DNA of 5,468 nt from Methanosarcina sp. (GTDB lineage: Archaea > Halobacteriota > Methanosarcinia > Methanosarcinales > Methanosarcinaceae): assembly GCA_013330315.1 (NCBI GenBank), contig DUIO01000035.1, positions 12,064 to 17,531 on the forward strand, read 5' to 3'. The notes beneath the pieces are model-generated. The model had not been told where the DNA came from and did not search any database. It saw only the letters and a list, made by a program, of their open reading frames with translations. Below, piece after piece: positions 1-5,405 of this stretch (its first letter is position 1; each line of letters starts with the position of its first letter). Both the position numbers and the translations under genes were made by a program.

Positions 1-51
1 AGGGGCGTAGAAGTAGTCCGTCAGCAGCTTGATAACATGGGGCTTTTATAA
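1..51 (+). CDS. 3' end of an unidentified upstream gene (partial)
   Basis: Frame 1 is open from the left edge and reads RGVEVVRQQLDNMGLL before a TAA at 49-51. The composition (charged, amphipathic, no low complexity) looks like a genuine protein C-terminus, and 132 bases follow before the next start on the same strand. Only 16 codons are visible, so no family can be named. The stop codon lies inside a TTTTATAAAA box at 44-53 that may serve the next gene. The case rests on plausibility of the peptide alone; a chance open frame of this length is possible. Confidence 0.45.
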   Translation, partial: RGVEVVRQQLDNMGLL

Positions 52-80
52 AACCCTCAAACCCTTTTGCTATTATATTC
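44..80 (+). promoter_or_regulatory. Candidate promoter of aglJ (two TATA-like boxes)
   Basis: Two archaeal TATA-like boxes precede aglJ: the palindromic TTTTATAAAA at 44-53, overlapping the upstream stop codon, and TATTATATTC at 71-80. With the usual spacing of about 25 bases, transcription would start near 75 or 103, giving a leader of roughly 80-110 bases. No clear BRE was recognised. This is a motif-level call only. Confidence 0.25.
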
Positions 81-90
81 CATTTTTATC

Positions 91-110
91 TGCCTCTTAT
101 GCAGAGGGCA
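91..110 (+). other. Short hairpin in the aglJ upstream region
   Basis: TGCCTCT (91-97) pairs with AGA plus GGCA (103-110, one bulged G) around a TATGC loop. It is not followed by a T-tract, so it does not look like a terminator for the upstream gene. It could fold in the aglJ leader if the 44-53 TATA box is used. Function unknown; a 7-bp bulged stem can arise by chance. Confidence 0.2.
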
Positions 111-183
111 TGTGGATGAAATACTAAAATAAAAACGGATTCTGCGGTATGCGTAGAGCTCCGGCAAAGGATATGTGTGAAAC

Positions 184-1098
184 GTGAATAATGCAGATGT
201 TTGCATCCTTATTCCTACCCTTAACGAAGCTGCAACGATAGGGGAGCTCATTAAAGACTTCAAAAAAGAAGGCTTTTCCAATATCCTGGTTATCGATGGA
301 AACAGCAGGGATGGGACTGCGCAGATTGCAGAAGCGGAAAGAGCACGGGTTGTCCTGCAAACCGGGAAGGGTAAAGGGCAGGCTGTAATCCAGGCTTTTG
401 AAGTTATTGAGAGCCCTTATGTAATAATGGTCGATGGGGACGGTACTTATCTAGCAAAGGAGGCTTTCCTTCTCCTTGAACCTATTATTGAAGGAAAAGC
501 CGAGCATGTTATCGGTAACCGACTGGAAAACTATTCTCCCGGGGCTTTTACAAAACTTAACCTTATAGGAAACCGCCTGATAAATGCACTTTTCGATATT
601 GCTTATGGGGTGCAGCTAAAAGATATCCTCTCCGGGTACCGTGCGTTTACTCTTGAAAGTATCAGGGAGCTGGAACTAAATAAGACAGGCTTTGAAATTG
701 AAACCGAGATTTCTGTGGAATGCATCCTGAAAAAACAGAGAGTTGAAGAAGTCCCGATTACCTACCTCCCCAGAAGCGAAAAGGGAGCAACCAAGCTAAA
801 CCCCGTAAAAGACGGAGTGAGAATCGGTTCTACTATTTACAGGCTTGCAAAAGTGCATAATCCTATGTTTTATTTTGGAATTATAGGTTTTTTCTTTATT
901 ATTGCAGGCCTGTTTACAGGAACCTTTGTAGTAGTCCAGTGGTTACAGGGAATTACCCGTATTCCACTTACTATTCTCACGACTCTGCTTATTATCTTCG
1001 GACTTCAGATGTTCATTTTCGGTATGCTTAGCGACCTTATAGTTACTCTCCACAGGCAAACTGTCAGCCTGATTCAGGAGAAAAATAAGAGAAAATAA
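184..1098 (+). CDS. aglJ: AglJ-like dolichyl-phosphate glycosyltransferase (GT2 family, two C-terminal membrane helices)
   Basis: This 304-residue protein is a family 2 (GT-A fold) glycosyltransferase of the dolichyl-phosphate sugar synthase type. Visible motifs are IPTLNEAATIG (10-20), VIDGNSRDGT (36-45, first nucleotide-sugar Asp D38), VDGDGTY (83-89, the DxD metal/nucleotide motif), GNR at 111-113 and 129-131, LSGYRAF (149-155) and GFEIETEISVEC (169-180). Two hydrophobic segments at about 228-252 and 260-287 would anchor it in the membrane with the catalytic domain in the cytoplasm. The motif series and overall plan match Haloferax AglJ as I remember it, which charges dolichyl phosphate with the first sugar of the S-layer N-glycan. 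The actual sugar here cannot be read from sequence. The start is GTG at 184: an in-frame TGA lies at 178-180 and no in-frame ATG is nearby. The purine-rich AAAGGA at 166-171 is a weak, rather distant ribosome site. The gene appears monocistronic. Confidence 0.85.
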   Translation: MNNADVCILIPTLNEAATIGELIKDFKKEGFSNILVIDGNSRDGTAQIAEAERARVVLQTGKGKGQAVIQAFEVIESPYVIMVDGDGTYLAKEAFLLLEPIIEGKAEHVIGNRLENYSPGAFTKLNLIGNRLINALFDIAYGVQLKDILSGYRAFTLESIRELELNKTGFEIETEISVECILKKQRVEEVPITYLPRSEKGATKLNPVKDGVRIGSTIYRLAKVHNPMFYFGIIGFFFIIAGLFTGTFVVVQWLQGITRIPLTILTTLLIIFGLQMFIFGMLSDLIVTLHRQTVSLIQEKNKRK

Positions 1099-1106
1099 AA
1101 GTAGCC

Positions 1107-1196
1107 GGGAATTTCAGATTTTTGGAGACTTTCAGTTCTTTGAGGGCCTTCAATTCTTTGAAGACTTTCAATTCTTTAAAGACTTTCAATTTTTTC
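1107..1196. repeat. 18-bp tandem repeat, four clear copies plus one degenerate copy
   Basis: Head-to-tail units lie at 1125-1142, 1143-1160, 1161-1178 and 1179-1196, with approximate consensus AAGACTTTCAATTCTTTG. A fifth, more diverged unit (1107-1124) precedes them. The last two full units agree at nearly every position, while the outer ones are more diverged, as in an old minisatellite. The array begins eight bases after the aglJ stop codon. The period is six codons, so frames stay in phase; one plus-strand frame (1073-1306) has no stop across it but also no ATG or GTG start. Confidence 0.85.
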
Positions 1197-1310
1197 TTAT
1201 AGCCCTTTCAAACCCTACTTGGCGCTTGTTTTTCCTTTTGCCTTTGTCTTATTTTTGTTCTTTATTTCCTATTTTTCTGTCCTTTTTATCTCACTTTTTT
1301 ACAGGATAAT
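1187..1310 (+). terminator. T-rich region, likely transcription end of aglJ
   Basis: The plus strand carries many runs of four to six T between 1190 and 1300, for example at 1190-1195 and 1294-1299, with very few G residues. Archaeal RNA polymerase can terminate at oligo-T tracts without a strong hairpin, and no strong stem was found. The aglJ transcript probably ends somewhere here, possibly at several sites. The exact position cannot be set from sequence. Confidence 0.3.
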
Positions 1311-1323
1311 TTCTTATTTGAAT

Positions 1324-1480
1324 CAAGTTTACTTGTTTACAACTCAATTTAACTTTGAAATACCTTTATAAAAAAATTATTTTAATCGCAAGCTTTATAT
1401 TTTCAGTATCAATTGGCATTCAAGTAAAGTAAAGTTGTTTAAGGTTAAAGTTAGTTTTTTAAATAGTGTTATATATAATT
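1324..1480 (+). promoter_or_regulatory. Promoter and possible operator region of the thiC-family gene
   Basis: Three TATA-like boxes are present: TTTATAAA at 1365-1372, TTTATATT at 1394-1401 and the palindrome TTATATATAA at 1469-1478. The last would start RNA near 1500, giving a leader of about 75 bases; the others would give leaders of 150-180 bases. Overlapping palindromes CAAGT-TT-ACTTG (1324-1335) and TTGT-TT-ACAA (1333-1342) lie just upstream of the first box. The half-site TTTACTTG (1328-1335) recurs inverted as CAAGTAAA (1421-1428) and again as TTACTTG (1479-1485). This suggests, but does not prove, a regulator binding site. Confidence 0.35.
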
Positions 1481-1562
1481 ACTTGCCTTTTATGTTCTAA
1501 CTCACAATCCCTTTACTTACATATGAAATCTTCACGATAATCTGACAGACAAATGAAAGCTT

Positions 1563-1567
1563 GAGGT
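1563..1567 (+). promoter_or_regulatory. Shine-Dalgarno site of the thiC-family gene
   Basis: GAGGT ends seven bases before the ATG at 1575, a good match in sequence and spacing to an archaeal ribosome binding site. An in-frame TGA at 1554-1556 excludes a longer N-terminus. Together these fix the start codon. Confidence 0.7.
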
Positions 1568-1574
1568 ATTAAAG

Positions 1575-2861
1575 ATGACAATTGTGGAAGATGCACAAAA
1601 AGGAATTATCACCGAAGAGATGAAAATCGTCGCAAAGGATGAAGGACTTGACCCTGAATTCATCCGCCGCGGTATTGCAGCCGGAAGAATCGTTATCCCA
1701 ACTTCCCCCTACAGACAGGTTAAGATTTGCGGTATCGGCGAAGGTCTCAGGACCAAAGTCAATGCCTCTATCGGCGTATCCTCGGACATTGTTGACCCTG
1801 AGATGGAAGTCAAAAAAGCTCAGGCCGCAGAAGCTGCAGGTGCTGACACTCTTATGGAGCTCGGTACAGGTGGAGACTTCCTTGCAATCAGGAAAAAAGT
1901 CATTGACAGTATCTCCCTTTCAGTCGGTTCGGTGCCTCTTTACCAGGCTTTCATTGAAGCTGCAAGAAAGTACGGTTCAATTGTGCACATGACAGAAGAT
2001 GAGCTCTTCAACGCAACCGAAGCCCAGGCAAAGCTCGGAACCAACTTCATGGCAATCCACACCGGTATTAACAACATTACCCTTGACAGGCTTAAAGCCC
2101 ACGGCAGGTACGGCGGTCTCTGCTCCCGCGGCGGCGCCTTTATGAGCTCCTGGATGCTCCACAACGAAAAGGAAAACCCACTTTTCGCAAACTTTGACTA
2201 CCTTGTTGAGATCCTCAAAGAGCACGAGGTTGTTCTCTCTACCGGTAACGGAATGCGTGCAGGTGCAGTCCACGACGCAACCGACCGCGCACAGATCCAG
2301 GAATTGATCATCAACTCCGAAATGGCTGACAAGGCACACAAGCAGGGCCTGCAGGTCATTGTCGAAGGTCCTGGTCACGTCCCACTTGACCAGATTGCAA
2401 CCAACGTAAAACTTATGAAGGAAATGAGTGGCCACAAGCCCTTCTATATGCTCGGTCCTCTTGTTACCGACGTCGCTCCAGGCTACGACCACATCGTAAC
2501 CGCAATCGGTGCATCCGTATCCGCATCATATGGCTGTGACTTCCTCTGCTATGTAACTCCTGCAGAGCACCTTGCACTCCCTAACCTTGAAGATGTCATT
2601 ACCGGTGTCAAGACCTCAAGGATTGCAGCTCACGTCGGCGACATGATAAAGTACCCTGACAGAGCAAGACAGTGGGACCTTGACATGGGCAGAGCCAGAA
2701 GAGAACTCGACTGGGAAAAGATGTACTCCCTTGCAATCGACCCCGAACACGCAAGAGAAGTCAGGAACAGCAGGGCACCTGAAGACACAGACGCATGCAC
2801 AATGTGCGGCAATTACTGCGCCCTGAAGATCGTCAACCAGAGCTACAACCTTGCAAAATAA
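1575..2861 (+). CDS. thiC: ThiC-family radical SAM enzyme: phosphomethylpyrimidine synthase or 5-hydroxybenzimidazole synthase (BzaF-like) paralogue
   Basis: This 428-residue protein is a short-form ThiC homologue, lacking the N-terminal extension of the roughly 600-residue bacterial enzymes. ThiC converts aminoimidazole ribotide (AIR) to the thiamine pyrimidine phosphate using SAM and a [4Fe-4S] cluster. The cluster cysteines are C408, C411 and C415 in CTMCGNYC, one residue tighter than the CX2CX4C of E. coli ThiC. Retained active-site elements are M94, Y123, H162, SRGG (184-187), EGPGH (264-268), Y291 and H332. Altered relative to typical ThiC are VNASIG (62-67, S65 for Asn), MELGTGGD (94-101, E95 for Asp, G97 for Ser), TGNGMRAG (223-230, N225 for Asp, A229 for Pro) and EHLALPN (331-337, Ala for Gly). 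The substrate may therefore still be AIR while the product differs; BzaF makes 5-hydroxybenzimidazole for cobamides from AIR. Family assignment is near certain; the choice between ThiC and a BzaF-like role is open. Codon use is richer in C-ending codons than in the neighbours, suggesting high expression. The gene appears monocistronic. Confidence 0.9.
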   Translation: MTIVEDAQKGIITEEMKIVAKDEGLDPEFIRRGIAAGRIVIPTSPYRQVKICGIGEGLRTKVNASIGVSSDIVDPEMEVKKAQAAEAAGADTLMELGTGGDFLAIRKKVIDSISLSVGSVPLYQAFIEAARKYGSIVHMTEDELFNATEAQAKLGTNFMAIHTGINNITLDRLKAHGRYGGLCSRGGAFMSSWMLHNEKENPLFANFDYLVEILKEHEVVLSTGNGMRAGAVHDATDRAQIQELIINSEMADKAHKQGLQVIVEGPGHVPLDQIATNVKLMKEMSGHKPFYMLGPLVTDVAPGYDHIVTAIGASVSASYGCDFLCYVTPAEHLALPNLEDVITGVKTSRIAAHVGDMIKYPDRARQWDLDMGRARRELDWEKMYSLAIDPEHAREVRNSRAPEDTDACTMCGNYCALKIVNQSYNLAK

Positions 2862-2884
2862 GCAGGTGCTGGTTAAATTAAAAT

Positions 2885-2931
2885 GTAAGGCCTTTGGGCT
2901 TTACTAACCTTATTTTTTAAATCTATTTTTT
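2885..2931 (+). terminator. Hairpin and T-tract terminator of the thiC-family gene
   Basis: GTAAGGCC (2885-2892) pairs with GGCTTTAC (2897-2904) around a TTTG loop, giving an eight-pair stem with one G-T pair. Two T-runs follow within 27 bases (2912-2917 and 2926-2931). It begins 23 bases after the stop codon, in the position expected for the end of this transcript. Confidence 0.65.
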
Positions 2932-2991
2932 GTGATTTCGCTCTTACTCAGGCATTCTTATTTTTTCTTTTTTAATGACTTTTTTCCTCTT

Positions 2992-3027
2992 TTAGTAGTT
3001 TATACACTCCCCTTAGTAGTTTATACA
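2992..3027. repeat. 15-bp direct repeat at 21-bp spacing upstream of the peptidase gene
   Basis: TTAGTAGTTTATACA occurs identically at 2992-3006 and 3013-3027, so the copies are 21 bp apart, about two turns of B-DNA, and would face the same side of the helix. A shorter match, AGTTTAT, recurs at 3123-3129. This geometry suits paired binding of a regulator, although each copy also contains a TATA-like TTTATACA. It could equally be a small local duplication. Confidence 0.6.
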
Positions 3028-3072
3028 TTATACTCGCGTTTTTGCAGTCTCTCTTCCTGACAGTTTAATTTC

Positions 3073-3138
3073 GGTATATTTTTACGTATGTGTCGTAAGA
3101 TTATCAAAAGTCGTTTTTTTCTAGTTTATTTAAATATT
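3073..3138 (+). promoter_or_regulatory. Candidate promoter of the peptidase gene
   Basis: Two TATA-like boxes lie in range of the start codon: GGTATATTTTT (3073-3083) and TTTAAATATT (3129-3138). The second would place the RNA start near 3160 and give a leader of about 50 bases. Between them is the inverted repeat TTACG-7 bases-CGTAA (3082-3098). These are motif matches only, with no way to choose between them from the sequence. Confidence 0.3.
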
Positions 3139-3194
3139 GGCTAGTTTTCTCAGACAATATCAATTCTCAGAATCTGGAATGCTTCAGATCTATC

Positions 3195-3205
3195 AGGGGT
3201 AAAGG
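3195..3205 (+). promoter_or_regulatory. Ribosome binding site of the peptidase gene
   Basis: AGGGGT (3195-3200) ends eight bases before the ATG at 3209, and a second purine stretch, AAAGG (3201-3205), ends three bases before it. The first has the better spacing. They support the ATG at 3209, which also gives a complete signal-type N-terminus. Confidence 0.6.
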
Positions 3206-3208
3206 TTT

Positions 3209-5269
3209 ATGAGACTAAAATCGACCAAAGAGCTCATTGCTCCCGGAATACTTAAAGGGCTTATCACTCTTGGAATACTGCTCCTTTTCACAGTTTTTTC
3301 TGGTTTTGTAGTTTCTGCAAAGACAAATAATTCTTTTGAAACTGCGAGTGCAGATCAAACATTTGAAGAGCTAAATCCTGACGAGGTTACAACGGAATGG
3401 AATGAAACTTATCTCTTCAGTAGCAGAGAAGATGCCTTAAAAGAGCTTGAATCTTTAAAAAAGAGATCCGAGGAAATAAACGAAACCTTCCGTCCTGAAT
3501 TCGACGATCTGTCGGGACCTGTTTTGCTGGATTATCTGGAAGCTGAAAAGGAATTTTCAAAATCTACCGCAGTTCTGTATATTTACGCATATACTCAGCT
3601 CAGTAAAAATGTCAATGATCAATTCTTTGCATCTCTTCTTACAGATTCTCAGGACCTTTTTACTGCATATTCGAAAGCTAACTCATTTACAACTGTAAAA
3701 CTGACTTCTCTTGATAAAGAGGAATGGGACAGACTGTTTTCTGAAGAGCCCAGGCTTGAATTATATAGACCTTATCTTGAAGCCAGATATATGAGGTTTG
3801 CAGAACACAGGGTGATGAATGAATCCCAGGCTACATATCTTGCTGATCTCGAAAATCAACGTATGAAACTGGAGACTGAGGCGCTTTCAGAAATTACAAA
3901 TAATGTCACAATGGCAGGAAATATAACGCTAGAAAATGGAGAGGAATATTCGGTCAATTCTCAGTCCTATTTTACTCTACTTTCAAAAGATCCTGTTCGG
4001 GAAAACAGAAAAAAATGTTATGAGAAAAGGTTTTACCATCTGAAAAATGAATCCGATTCCATGGCATCTCTTTATTCAGAGAAAGCCCGGCTTGATGATC
4101 TTTCTGCAAAGGAGTTGAACTACACAGATTATTATGATTACGCTCTCTACAGTGCCTACCTTAACCCTACTCAGATTGATGAGATGAATACTGTTTTCAA
4201 AGAGAGAAAAGAAGTATTTGAGAACTATAACGAGTTCAGGAAAAACAAACTCAAAGTTGAAACTCTCAGGCCGTATGACCTGATGTTGCAGTCAACAGAC
4301 AATGAACCTGGCGAAAACTATACTTATATAGAATCTTTACAGAAGATCCAGAAATCCTATTCTGGAATGGACCCAGTCTTCAATGAGATCTTTTTGAAGA
4401 CTGTAACTGGTAATTTTATAGATGTATATCCAGACCCTGAGAATGGAAAACAGCCAGGTGGATATTGTTTTGAACTTTGTACCTTGAAATCTCCAGCTCT
4501 GATCTTCCTCAATTATAATGGACTTGTGAGGGATCAAAAAACCATTACTCACGAACTCGGACATGGGATTCAATCTTACCTGATGGGTAACTCTGTGGAT
4601 TATCTCTACTGTTCAGATCAGATCTACGGAGCTGAGATTCCTTCCACTTTTAATGAAGAACTCTTTGTTGATTATGTGGTCGAAAATTCTGATAGAAACG
4701 TCGCAATTATGGTACTCTCTGACCAGATAGCGGATTACCAGAACTATTTTACCAGGCAGCCTATGATTGCTGAATTCGAACATAAAGCACATCAGTTGTG
4801 CGCTGAAAACAGTGAAGTCAGTGGGGATGACCTCAATGCTATCTGGACAAACGTATCTAAAGAGTACAGGAGTGATTCTGTTGAATATTATATTGAAGAT
4901 TCCGCTGAATGGGCTTATATTAACCATATTTACTTCACAAACAATTATTATACTTTCAATTATGCGGTTTCGAAGGCAATATCTCTCGCTCTTTTTAAAC
5001 AGTACAAAGAGGATCCGGAAACCTTTAATGAAAACTACATTGCGTATCTTTCGGCAGGTTCAACAATGCCTCCTGAAGAAAAGCTCAAGAAGTATTTCGG
5101 AATTGAAATCAACAGGCAGCTCTTTGAGGATGCCATGGATGTTGTGGAACTGAGGATCCAGCAGCTTGAAGAACTTGACAGCGGAGAAAACGAACCTGAA
5201 TATGAATCTGCTGTGGAAAGCCTGAACCTTTACTCCGGGTCTTTCTGGAGTGTGCCGTTGCTAAAATAA
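3209..5269 (+). CDS. pepF: Exported or membrane-anchored M3-family zinc metallopeptidase (oligoendopeptidase F-like)
   Basis: This 686-residue protein is a family M3 metallopeptidase, which cuts short peptides inside a deep channel. The zinc site is H448-E449-L450-G451-H452 with E476 in GAEIPST as third ligand, 24 residues after the second His, the spacing typical of M3. Other PepF-like landmarks are GKQPGGYC (413-420), LIFLNYNG (431-438) leading into the zinc helix, STFNEELFVDY (479-489), and the tyrosine-rich YYTFNYA (580-586) near the substrate site. About residues 60-220 match the helical N-terminal part of PepF; the catalytic domain spans roughly 225-645. Unusually, the N-terminus (MRLKSTK..., hydrophobic about 17-37, VSA-K at 35-38) looks like a signal peptide or anchor, whereas PepF proteins are generally cytoplasmic. 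Ten N-x-S/T sequons (N40, 65, 91, 204, 232, 238, 280, 304, 370, 548) would suit an extracellular glycoprotein. The last 30 or so residues extend past the usual family end. Its job, perhaps use of external peptides or cell-surface turnover, is inference. Confidence 0.9.
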   Translation: MRLKSTKELIAPGILKGLITLGILLLFTVFSGFVVSAKTNNSFETASADQTFEELNPDEVTTEWNETYLFSSREDALKELESLKKRSEEINETFRPEFDDLSGPVLLDYLEAEKEFSKSTAVLYIYAYTQLSKNVNDQFFASLLTDSQDLFTAYSKANSFTTVKLTSLDKEEWDRLFSEEPRLELYRPYLEARYMRFAEHRVMNESQATYLADLENQRMKLETEALSEITNNVTMAGNITLENGEEYSVNSQSYFTLLSKDPVRENRKKCYEKRFYHLKNESDSMASLYSEKARLDDLSAKELNYTDYYDYALYSAYLNPTQIDEMNTVFKERKEVFENYNEFRKNKLKVETLRPYDLMLQSTDNEPGENYTYIESLQKIQKSYSGMDPVFNEIFLKTVTGNFIDVYPDPENGKQPGGYCFELCTLKSPALIFLNYNGLVRDQKTITHELGHGIQSYLMGNSVDYLYCSDQIYGAEIPSTFNEELFVDYVVENSDRNVAIMVLSDQIADYQNYFTRQPMIAEFEHKAHQLCAENSEVSGDDLNAIWTNVSKEYRSDSVEYYIEDSAEWAYINHIYFTNNYYTFNYAVSKAISLALFKQYKEDPETFNENYIAYLSAGSTMPPEEKLKKYFGIEINRQLFEDAMDVVELRIQQLEELDSGENEPEYESAVESLNLYSGSFWSVPLLK

Positions 5270-5300
5270 TTAACCGGAAGATTCAATGAAGTGAAAAGTT

Positions 5301-5379
5301 GGGGCTTTTAAAGACATTTTAAGTGTCTTTTGCCTCAAGCTTTAATCTATACTTTTCCTTCCTTTTTTTGTATTTTTCA
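5301..5379 (+). terminator. Hairpin and T-tract terminator of the peptidase gene
   Basis: AAAGACA (5310-5316) pairs perfectly with TGTCTTT (5324-5330) around a seven-base loop. An outer GGGGC (5301-5305) can pair with GCCTC (5332-5336), leaving an asymmetric internal loop. T-rich sequence follows, including seven T at 5363-5369 and five at 5373-5377. It lies 32 bases after the stop codon, between two convergent genes. On the minus strand no T-tract follows the stem, so it probably serves the plus strand only. Confidence 0.6.
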
Positions 5380-5405
5380 TAAATTTGCTATGGAGCATTC
5401 CAGAT

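Larger units (their letters stand above)
1099..1574. other. 476-base intergenic region between aglJ and the thiC-family gene
   Basis: No convincing gene lies here. From left to right it holds an 18-bp tandem repeat (1107-1196), a strongly T-rich plus strand to about 1310, paired short palindromes at 1324-1342, TATA-like boxes near 1365, 1394 and 1469, and a leader of uncertain length. I looked for TPP-riboswitch core sequences (CTGAGA and the ACCTGAT-type element) on the plus strand and saw none. Tiny ATG frames at 1523 and 1553 have five and three codons and are not supported. Confidence 0.6.
2862..3208. other. 347-base intergenic region between the thiC-family gene and the peptidase gene
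   Basis: No credible gene is present. It contains a hairpin plus T-tract terminator (2885-2931), a T-rich stretch, a 15-bp direct repeat (2992-3027), TATA-like boxes near 3073 and 3129, a small inverted repeat TTACG/CGTAA (3082-3086 and 3094-3098), and a short hairpin at 3173-3188 just ahead of the ribosome site. An ATG frame of 18 codons at 3088 lacks a ribosome site and was not called. Confidence 0.6.

Noticed and set aside
1107..1196. CRISPR array
   Set aside because: The 18-bp units are contiguous with no unique spacers and are too short and diverged.
1107..1200. Minus-strand Lys/Leu-rich amphipathic peptide encoded by the 18-bp repeat
   Set aside because: An in-frame TGA lies shortly upstream, only a TTG could start it, and there is no ribosome site. 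The pattern follows from the repeat.
1073..1306. Stop-free plus-strand frame of 78 codons running from the aglJ tail through the 18-bp repeat
   Set aside because: It has no ATG or GTG start, and T-rich DNA rarely forms stop codons by chance. Reading it would need a +1 frameshift at the end of aglJ, for which there is no slippery signal.
1099..1574. TPP riboswitch ahead of the thiC-family gene
   Set aside because: The conserved core elements expected of the class were not found on the plus strand by eye. A covariance-model scan would settle this.
1639..1992. 117-residue plus-strand frame overlapping the thiC-family gene
   Set aside because: Out-of-frame overlap with a well-supported gene, with no recognisable family and an irregular composition.
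1977..2492. 171-residue open frame on the minus strand
   Set aside because: It lies wholly inside the thiC-family gene, which has clear conserved motifs; the peptide shows no recognisable domain and no ribosome site. It is an antisense shadow of a GC-richer gene.
3088..3144. 18-codon ATG frame in the gap before the peptidase gene
   Set aside because: No ribosome site, overlaps promoter-like sequence, and ends well before the next gene; chance length for AT-rich DNA.
4613..4927. 104-residue minus-strand frame and the other frames within the peptidase gene
   Set aside because: They overlap the intact M3 peptidase frame with its zinc motif and have no recognisable domains.
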